Shown here piece after piece: positions 60,001 through 64,000 of a stretch of 64,000 nucleotides of DNA (its first letter is position 1; each line of letters opens with the position of its first letter). The stretch comes from Anthonomus grandis grandis (Eukaryota; Arthropoda; Insecta; Coleoptera; Curculionidae): positions 29,217,690 to 29,281,689 of the forward strand of contig NC_065549.1 of NCBI RefSeq assembly GCF_022605725.1. The letters run 5' to 3'. Made by a program: the position numbers and the translations under genes. Under the pieces are notes generated by a model. It had not been told where the DNA came from and searched no databases. It saw only the letters and a list, made by a program, of their open reading frames with translations.

Positions 60001-62974
60001 TCTCATTAGAGAATTTTGCTACTTTAACAGCACAGATTGTCTTAATTCCCGACCTTTGACTCCTTTATCTTCCAATCCAACAGACTATCAAGCACTAACC
60101 CCAGGACATTTTTTCCCCATTGACAACCTTCCCCGAACCTGACTTACGTGAAGTTACTAGATTGAACAACTTTCAACACATGACGCAAGTACTTCAACAT
60201 TTTTGGACAAGGTGGTCCACAGAGTATTTAGCCCAGTTGCAGTCAAGAACAAAATGGAAAACAGCTAAGACACATGATATTCAAGAAGGACAGTTGATGT
60301 GCCTAAAAGAGGACAATTTACCTCCTCTCCAATGGAAACTAGGACGAATCAGTGAAGTGCATCCAGGCAAAGACAATAAGGTTCACGTGGTGACGGTTAA
60401 GACATCTAATGGTGAAGTAAAACGTGCGTTATCACGAATTTGTATATTACCAATAGATGTATAATTGTAAGTTAGTATTAATCATAGTTTTTAAGCAGTA
60501 GCATGTTCAATGTACTTTAATTTGTTGTAAATATGTGTACTATTAAAGTAATTGTTAAGTTGGTATTACATATCATTGAAACCGCTGTTAACTGTTTCAA
60601 GGCTGGCGGCATGTTGTAAAAATACTTTTATTTAATAGTTGAATAGAAGTCCATATTTTGTAGGAGAATGCGTATATAAAGATTACAAATAGGGGAAGTC
60701 TTTATCTCCAAGAAAAATGCATGTATCAACAAAATTGTTGTTTTTTTCCCCATAACGGGTAATTTTTTGGTTTATTTGGTGAACGTATATGTTTTTTGTA
60801 ATGTTCTGTATCTGATGATGGCTGTTTACACAGCCGAAATGCATAATACATTTACCTAAGTGTCCTACATGCATTTTTCTTGGAGATAAAGACTTCCCCT
60901 ATTTGTAAACTTTTATTTAAGTTTTTTTTAAATTATATTATTTCATAACAATTTAAAATAATGTAATATAGAATAGACTCTACTTTACGGGCAGTCACAG
61001 AAAATATTATCAGTGCCTCTCGGACACGCAACAAAAGCAATCGAGTCGAGTTTTCTCAGTTTTTTACAGACAATCAGTTACTTTTCAGTCAGTGTTAACA
61101 GTCAGTTTTGTACATAATTTTACATTAAAATTATTATCAATTAAGAACACCTGTGTATTATTAAAATACGCAACAGGGATAAAACGGAGATACCTTTAAA
61201 ATTTGCCAGATTTTTATGTAATTAATTTTTTCCACTAAAGCAATTTGTCTAGTACTGATACCAGGTTTTTCTTCAACTAGCTAAAGCACATACTCGTTCA
61301 AATCATCATTATTCACGTCTTCCAATACGCGCTTCTTTTAATTTCAAACATCCTTCCGTTCCATTCCGTTTCCCACAATCGAGAATGAATTTTCCGAAAA
61401 AAAATTTCTGATAAAAAGTCTGTTAGGAAAACCATCGTCGTAAAGACGTCTTGCATATCAAATGCAAATAAGCCATTTTTTGATTTGAATAATTTACGGC
61501 AAAGTATTTAAAATTTACGAAACACTGACCCAATCAATTATTAAATATTCATATGCATGACAAATTTTCTTCAAACGCTGTTTGCGCGAAAGCACTTACC
61601 GCTTAGGAGAGTTTCAGATAGAGTAAAAATGTTATGTAAAAATAGGCAAGGAAAAATTGTTGCATTCGACAAATTAGGCCTTTCCTTGCTAAATTTTTAA
61701 ACAATAAAAAAGTTGTAGCAGAAAATAAGTACTTGTGTCTCTCTATAGTCTACGCCACTGACAACTTTAAAATTTCTGTTTGTGAAAAATATGCTTAATG
61801 CAAATCTTTTGCAGTTTGCTAATTTGTGGTTTAGGAAAAACATATGCTGAATTAGCGGCCCGGACTTTGTAACATCCTGTATTATAATAATTGTTATTTT
61901 TTAAACGAACGGCTTTTAAACGATGAAGTAAATTTGCACATATTGTAAATTATCAAAATGAAAAATTTGGCATTTTATTGGTAGGAAAAGCTGCTAATAC
62001 TCTTCTTGAGAGATAATGGAATTTTTCTTTAATAGCAAAAAAATTATGGATTATGGAAATTTGTGACTGAATATTAAATCTGCCTACAAAATTACAAAAA
62101 AGTTACATATTTTATATTATTATTATTTTTAATATTATATTTTTTTAGTCACGTTATTTTAAAAATCAATAAAGTATTAAAAAAACTAAGGCTTAACCAT
62201 CTTCATGACATTTCCTCGATAATTTTAGCTTCAGATATGCTAAAAAAAGCTTCTTATTTCAGACTAAATAGAAAAAAACTTAGTATAATTGTTTTGCTTT
62301 TAAATATTTTAAACGCAGGAATACCTTCTTAAAATATCTGTATGAAATTTAGAAACTTTCTACATTATGCAAGCATTATGTAGGTCGTACATTAAAGTGT
62401 TTTAAAGATCATTTGTAATAATAATTTTTAATATTGTAATCGGTTAGGGAGTTTTTTGATACTAGAAATTGCGGTCAGTTGGCCGCAATCTTATAGATTT
62501 TTAAGTGATTATTATAATTATTTTACAAGTGTGCAAAATCATCAAAGTGATTAGCTAAGAAAATTAGCTTAACTCTTATCTTTAAGGCATTATTATTTAG
62601 CGGCGTATTGTTTTCGATTTAAATTTATAGCTAAAGTTTTTTCGCTAATTATTTGAATGGTATATTTAGCTTAAGGAACTCCTAAAAAAAGAAAAAAAAC
62701 ATGGTATGTACTGTTGTGTATGTACTTGAACATGTATAATAACTATTTTATGTTAATGAGTATTAATTTAACTAAGTCTATCTAAAATATACAATATAAC
62801 AATTAAATTTAAACAATACTAACCTATTCTTAAATTCTCGGCGGGAAACTCAAACTTTTTATTGTAAGGAAGTAATTCAGCCTGTTCGTCTATGCCCAAG
62901 TCGGGGTTAAGATTTTCAGGATTTCCATTATGGAAATTTTCCAGCCCAAGGATCTTTAGTTCTCGACGAAGTTG
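44674..62974 (-). CDS. Pvr: PDGF/VEGF-receptor-like receptor tyrosine kinase (3' nine exons)
   Basis: Nine coding exons (62974-62824, 52657-52433, 52082-51914, 51858-51785, 50316-50033, 49972-49761, 49695-49590, 46666-46375, 45002-44674) join in phase to 613 codons plus stop, beginning in the juxtamembrane region (QLRRELKILGLENFH). The kinase is complete: glycine loop LGSGAFGVV, VAVKMVKK, HGDLAARN, CDFGLAK, KWMAIES, CWN...RP. It is split by an insert of about 80 residues between GNLQNFLYKH and KDLVAWSFQVARGMEYL, as in class III/V receptors. The best match from memory is insect Pvr, which shares HGDLAARN and the tail block NDPYLQMNIE...DYLGM. Pvr binds PVF ligands at the plasma membrane and signals through Ras/ERK and Rac. 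The ligand-binding Ig domains and transmembrane exon are not in view. Introns are full of transposons, one 10.2 kb long. Confidence 0.88.
45003..46374 (-). other. Pvr intron
   Basis: AT-rich, no transposon recognised; donor GTAAGAATAA at 46374. Confidence 0.7.
46375..46666 (-). CDS. Pvr: Pvr exon, post-kinase region
   Basis: Acceptor TTTTTAG before 46666. Starts HYVEINDPYLQMNIEKADED and contains YLGM (YxxM), then PTFENLSTPGPRYANADVF and a polar stretch, ending HTLG across the splice. The NDPYLQMNIE block is a recognisable Pvr signature following the kinase. Confidence 0.88.
46793..47590 (+). repeat. Inverted duplicate of the element's own 5' end
   Basis: The outer part pairs with 48890-49503 (for example GGTTGATACAGGGTATCCCA against TGAGACACCCTGTATCAACC). 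The inner part (47423-47590) is a plus-strand copy of minus-strand coding sequence at about 48350-48550; both read ACTGGAAGC, TAGAAT and ACAGTTTTAAATAAAGAAA. Confidence 0.7.
47690..48700 (-). pseudogene. Mariner-like transposase, decayed
   Basis: N-terminus near 48690: SYSQRELVNMVYVIGECLGN, stop, then EKFRDNRHPDNRVLTKLEKR and FERTGSV. Nuclease: FNDESTFHRNDSVNRHN (first Asp, 48280), INVWGAIVHDFVIGPYLL, NGARAHFSANVREHIIHQFG (second Asp replaced by Asn, about 48020), then an AT-rich insertion of about 50 bases, WPPRSPELTCLDFFLWG-like (third Asp, about 47850), and CLEKNGRHFEQFL at 47720-47690. Clearly related to the DD41D-type family at 20248-22508 but a different lineage. Confidence 0.8.
49590..49695 (-). 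CDS. Pvr: Pvr exon, end of kinase C-lobe
   Basis: Encodes YKVMLDCWNTKPLARPSFTK then LAEVIGVHLEDTVRK, with the conserved CW......RP.F of tyrosine kinases. Donor GTACGT at 49589; acceptor AG at 49697-49696. Confidence 0.88.
49761..49972 (-). CDS. Pvr: Pvr exon, activation segment to C-lobe
   Basis: Encodes NPLPVKWMAIESIRDRVFST, then QSDIWSFGVVLWEFFSLART and PYPGMQADE. IES takes the place of the APE motif, as is usual in receptor tyrosine kinases. Ends inside an ATG codon completed by the next exon. Donor GTAAGC. Confidence 0.92.
50033..50316 (-). CDS. Pvr: Pvr exon, end of kinase insert and catalytic loop
   Basis: Begins in the insert (GDDSVILSNNSVEPEWRLNY), then KDLVAWSFQVARGMEYLASR, catalytic loop HGDLAARN (Asp and Asn kept; the usual Arg before the Asp is Gly), CDFGLAK and the activation-loop tyrosine in TMYNDNNYKKKG. 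Donor GTAAGT at 50032. The HGD loop makes it a non-RD kinase. Confidence 0.92.
50317..51784 (-). other. Pvr intron
   Basis: Holds a Harbinger-like remnant (50912-51569); otherwise no recognisable content. Confidence 0.7.
50912..51569 (+). mobile_element. Possible PIF/Harbinger remnant in a Pvr intron
   Basis: TAGGTTTGTTCTCA at 50912-50925 is repeated exactly in reverse complement at 51556-51569, with weaker pairing inside (ACAAGTTT). The plus-strand frame between 51102 and 51416 contains an acidic stretch NSDNSDSSDDKKLVIFLMC similar in style to the N-terminus of HARBI1-type proteins, but no nuclease motif. A clear 3-bp target duplication was not seen. Confidence 0.4.
51785..51858 (-). CDS. 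Pvr: Pvr short exon in kinase insert
   Basis: A 74-base exon encodes FSRSTSAYRSRRSTATSTTR LTSV, rich in Ser, Thr and Arg. It fits exactly between the neighbouring phases (one base in, one base out). Acceptor CTTTTCAG before 51858, donor GTAAGC at 51784. The exon is not a multiple of three, so skipping it alone would shift the frame. Confidence 0.8.
51914..52082 (-). CDS. Pvr: Pvr exon, hinge and start of kinase insert
   Basis: Encodes ELLVIVEFCRFGNLQNFLYK then HRESFINQVDPITGNINYDI. The first part is the kinase hinge; the second opens the insert. Acceptor TTTTAG at 52088-52083, donor GTATGT at 51913. Confidence 0.9.
52433..52657 (-). CDS. Pvr: Pvr exon, ATP-binding lobe
   Basis: Encodes KQLGSGAFGVVMKAEAKQII, VVAVKMVKK (catalytic Lys), the alpha-C Glu in ALASELKVM and NVVNLLGACTKNVAK. 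Acceptor CATCAG before 52657, donor GTATGT at 52432. Confidence 0.92.
55437..56333. mobile_element. Terminal-inverted-repeat element nested in the mariner copy
   Basis: Ends are imperfect inverted repeats: GCCGTTCAGCGGAAAAGTGG on the left and CCACTTTTTCTCTGAGCGGC on the right, with ATAT next to each. Related GCGGAAAAGTGGTATAA (55670) and CTTATACCACT (56137) motifs occur inside. A minus-strand frame (56083-55898) ends KKKDMIEILQWIPLIQHQFF and an acidic SDSDED terminus. I do not recognise the family; a captured or ancestral transposon C-terminus is possible. Confidence 0.6.
56637..56914 (+). repeat. 5' LTR (278 bp)
   Basis: TGTTG...CAACA, including TTTACGGGCAGTCACAGAAA and CGAGTCGAGTTTTCTCAG. 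Nearly identical to the outer parts of the 3' LTR, with only scattered differences (for example GTGCCTCTTGG against GTGCCTCTCGG). Confidence 0.93.
56918..56935 (+). other. Primer binding site, tRNA-Arg type
   Basis: TGGCGACCGTGACAGGAC, three bases after the 5' LTR, is complementary to the 3' end (with CCA) of insect tRNA-Arg(UCG) as I recall it; this is a usual primer of BEL/Pao elements. Confidence 0.8.
57409..58190 (+). pseudogene. BEL/Pao gag, truncated
   Basis: ATG 57409 starts MADENTLKVKKPSLKSQLTR. After a one-base shift near 57735 the frame continues VKLPPIDLPKFNGNSEKWLQ FHDTFTNLIE, typical of BEL/Pao gag (DUF1759), to KLDHNTKRQWES. There the sequence jumps into pol. No zinc knuckle survives. 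The gag protein forms the particle and binds element RNA. Confidence 0.8.
58191..59123 (+). pseudogene. BEL/Pao pol: end of RT and RNase H-like region
   Basis: It opens just after the deletion junction with LGVHWHSGHDNLFFKINSY, then SKRFVLSTISQIFDPLGLIG, the block after the RT core. A frameshift near 58440 follows. The RNase H-like part reads LVLHEFCDA, AYGACVYVISQYQDKKQSRL, PKLELCVAIVLTNLVN, FWTDSTIVLHWINSD and RHVPSKENPADLISRGANP. The YVDD-bearing RT core and protease are absent. Confidence 0.85.
59145..59900 (+). pseudogene. BEL/Pao integrase, N-terminal and start of catalytic domain
   Basis: Contains a zinc-binding HHCC region (HHITTCLIRDEHYKNLHAG, stop, then RTKYWILSGLTTVKRVLRKC IVC) and the first catalytic Asp in HTGLDYCGPF, followed by STKATHLEIVSDLTTECFL. 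SDNATT near 59870 marks the second Asp. Stops at 59496 and about 59835 break it. The segment with the catalytic Glu is deleted. Confidence 0.82.
60035..60464 (+). pseudogene. BEL/Pao integrase C-terminal domain (DUF5641)
   Basis: Begins with a remnant of the PLSSNPTDYQALTPGHFF block and continues DLREVTRLNNFQHMTQVLQH, FWTRWSTEYLAQLQSRTKW, LPPLQWKLGRISEVHPGKD and VKRALSRICILPI, the DUF5641 pattern that closes pol in this superfamily. Stop at about 60464, 148 bases before the 3' LTR. Confidence 0.85.
60636..60908 (+). mobile_element. Hammerhead-bearing insert in the 3' LTR
   Basis: 273 bases inserted with a 12-bp target duplication. A perfect 42-bp inverted repeat (60684-60725 and 60866-60907; outer end TACAAATAGGGGAAGTC) encloses a region that has a complete hammerhead ribozyme consensus on the plus strand (60798-60855). 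No coding frame beyond random length. The length of the duplication suggests insertion by reverse transcription rather than by a TA-type DNA transposase (inference). Confidence 0.8.
60798..60855 (+). ncRNA. Predicted type I hammerhead ribozyme
   Basis: Stem I 5' strand GTAA and GTAT (60798-60801, 60808-60811) around an internal loop; core CTGATGA (60812-60818); one unpaired T; stem II GGCTGT/TTAC/ACAGCC (60820-60835); GAAA (60836-60839); self-complementary stem III ATGCAT (60839-60844); cleavage site after A60845 (NUH triplet ATA); stem I 3' strand ATAC and TTAC (60846-60849, 60852-60855). All conserved core positions fit. The T between core and stem II departs from the consensus 10.1-11.1 pair, and the same T occurs in the motif at 26382-26439. 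Confidence 0.7.
61883..62823 (-). other. Pvr intron, right part
   Basis: AT-rich; no element recognised. Confidence 0.6.
62824..62974 (-). CDS. Pvr: Pvr exon, juxtamembrane segment
   Basis: Encodes QLRRELKILGLENFHNGNPE, then NKKFEFPAENLRI, the basic juxtamembrane start and the conserved YN..FEFP.ENL...G lead-in to the kinase. Acceptor ATTTTAG before 62974, donor GTTAGT at 62823. Phase 0 at the start, so the transmembrane exon must end on a codon boundary. Confidence 0.9.
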
Positions 62975-64000
62975 CTAAAATTAATAATAATTTTGGTTTT
63001 TAATAGCTTTTTTGCATACCAAAAAGCTTTATTTTTGATTTAATTGCCTTTCCAGATACTTATCCAGTAGCTGCAAATTACACAAGAATCTGAATAAGTA
63101 ACTCTAGTAATTTGTTTGTATTTAAGTAAGATAGGGTATAAGAACCAAAGACCTTTGGGGTTTTGATTCAGAGGGATATCAAGAAGTAGCAGTGCAGTTG
63201 TATCATTTTGAGCTTTGATTTGTTTATTTCAATTAGTCCCTAGTATAGGATTTTTAAACTTTTATCTAAACAATTTTAATACATTAAAAGTTGCAAAGCT
63301 GAATTATTTCGTTTCTCCTAAAAATTAGCCCTTAAAAGACTATTGCCTAAAAATTCTATATATATTTTTAGAGCAATACCGTAGGAAAAAGCACTTATGG
63401 GATCTGATGAAAAACTTATGGACACTCATAGAGCCCTATTAGACACTCAGTGGAGGTTAAATAGTGCCTCATCAGAAGCATTGATAAACGGTGCGACATC
63501 AGCTAAATGTGAACTGTTAATCGCACTATTGGAAATGACTCTTGTACAATGGTGTGTACTATTCAATCTACTATGTGTACTCGGAACCGTCGACAGTCTA
63601 TCGGGCCGGAGACTGTATCCCCTTCACAATGATTGCATCACATTAGTGGCCGGCGGGAATCGCGCATCGCGCCTCGCTTTTTAAATATTACTATTGCAAT
63701 AATACTACACAGTGAGCGTTTTGGGGCCCAAATGGAAAATTCGTTTGAAACAGTTTTTCAATATAACCGATACTTCAACACTCAAAGCATCACTGATTAA
63801 CAGTACCACTACTAATAGTATTATTAATACATTTAATGATTCTTTGTTGTATAACGAAATAAGCATATCTAATAATGATTTAAGATATGACTCGAGTATG
63901 CCAAAGATTATTTTAATAATATAATTATAACCATGTACACTTTGTTTCAAACTATTATTTCTGAATGATACGAAAAGACATTTTTAAATTTCACTGAATT
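62975..64000. other. Pvr upstream intron, unassigned
   Basis: No transmembrane exon was recognised. A less AT-rich patch at 63397-63690 carries a 95-codon plus-strand frame without motif (GC-rich end CCGGCGGGAATCGCGCATCG). The hydrophobic minus-strand frame at 63705-63950 arises from AT-rich triplets and lacks splice-site support. Confidence 0.4.

Larger units (their letters stand above)
56637..61175 (+). mobile_element. BEL/Pao LTR retrotransposon, internally deleted
   Basis: LTRs begin TGTTGTAAAAATAC and end AATACGCAACA. A 5-bp duplicate GGGAT flanks the copy (56632-56636 and 61176-61180). A tRNA-Arg-type primer site follows the 5' LTR. Inside, gag remnants run directly into a late part of pol, so protease and the RT catalytic core are deleted; RNase H and integrase parts remain with frameshifts. 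It lies opposite to Pvr within its intron. Confidence 0.92.
60612..61175 (+). repeat. 3' LTR (564 bp) with a 273-bp insert
   Basis: Same ends as the 5' LTR. The extra length is the insert 60636-60908 together with a 12-bp duplication ACTTTTATTTAA on both sides (60624-60635 and 60909-60920), present once in the 5' LTR. Therefore the insert came after the retrotransposon. Confidence 0.93.
55250..61600 (-). pseudogene. Mariner-like transposase in three separated pieces
   Basis: Piece one (about 61600-61181) ends with an ISTRQIALVEK-type DNA-binding helix region. Piece two (56636-56334) carries LPIAEVSVESLILFTDEWEF (first Asp) and a decayed G...GP..LP..L.G-like run. Piece three (55436-55250) has MHDGTSAYFR (second Asp) and weak traces of NR.IGR..P. 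Reading passes in frame from piece one to piece two across the GGGAT duplicate, so the LTR element landed in coding sequence. Confidence 0.65.
55040..61882 (-). mobile_element. Mariner-like element split by two later insertions
   Basis: The right end reads on the minus strand TACAGGATGTTACAAAGTCC at 61882. Inner terminal repeat sequence (GCTACAACTTTTTTATTG, GGCGTAGAC, AAAGATTTGCATTA) recurs in opposite orientation at 55120-55200. Between them the transposase is cut by an 897-bp element (55437-56333) and by the BEL/Pao element (56637-61175). Without these the copy would be about 1.4 kb. The left edge is approximate. Confidence 0.65.
52658..62823 (-). other. Pvr intron, 10.2 kb, with nested transposons
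   Basis: The left part (52658 to about 55035) is AT-rich with no recognised element. The centre (about 55040-61882) is a nest of mariner-like, terminal-inverted-repeat and BEL/Pao elements. The right part (61883-62823) shows nothing. Flanking exons join in phase (GGA codon) across it. Confidence 0.8.

Noticed and set aside
63705..63950. Hydrophobic minus-strand frame as the Pvr transmembrane exon
   Set aside because: The hydrophobic run comes from repetitive AT-rich triplets on the complement, with no fitting phase-0 donor or basic juxtamembrane continuation.
1..64000. CRISPR array, rRNA or tRNA gene
   Set aside because: No spaced direct repeats of array type, no rRNA-like conserved stretch, and no sequence with a tRNA B box and matching arms were seen; the DNA is from an animal.

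Overview
This is AT-rich, intron-containing, transposon-laden DNA from an animal. The only two host genes I can identify are a PDGF/VEGF-receptor-type receptor tyrosine kinase (Pvr) and an ABCG1/4-type transporter. Together with Tc1/mariner, Harbinger, P-like, BEL/Pao and jockey-type elements they point to an arthropod, most likely an insect. I cannot place the species.

Host genes, both on the minus strand: (1) bases 44674-62974 hold the last nine coding exons of Pvr, from the juxtamembrane segment through the split kinase domain to the stop codon (613 codons before the stop). All splice phases agree from exon to exon. Extracellular and transmembrane exons lie beyond the right edge or were not recognised. 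(2) bases 23760-23859 are a 33-codon first coding exon of an ABCG1/ABCG4-like transporter. Its other exons were not found to the left, so its first intron may cover all of 1-23759.

Layout: 1-23.7 kb is AT-rich sequence with decayed transposons (an IS630/DDE-like remnant, a DUF4817 fragment, jockey-type RT fragments, a Harbinger element with two genes, a Tc1 copy) and a well-preserved DD41D mariner-like element at 20.2-22.5 kb. The 24-44 kb intergenic part holds a degenerate RT, a hairpin with a hammerhead-ribozyme-like core (26.4 kb), MITEs, a 1.5-kb Tc1 element, a nearly intact LINE (30.9-35.0 kb), a P-element-like remnant, and a 1.5-kb fold-back element built of 141-bp tandem repeats (39.2-40.7 kb).

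The Pvr introns have also been colonised. One carries a 2.7-kb mariner-like element whose left arm is an inverted copy of its own 5' end. The 10.2-kb intron carries a nest at least three levels deep: a mariner-like element (about 55.0-61.9 kb) is split by a terminal-inverted-repeat element and by a deleted BEL/Pao LTR retrotransposon. The 3' LTR of the latter is in turn interrupted by a 273-bp insert that carries a complete hammerhead ribozyme consensus and is flanked by a 12-bp target duplication.

The most unusual signals are the two hammerhead-ribozyme-bearing hairpins, which share an architecture (outer inverted repeats, ribozyme core inside, self-complementary stem III) but not sequence. 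All assignments come from reading the sequence by eye; no database or alignment was run.
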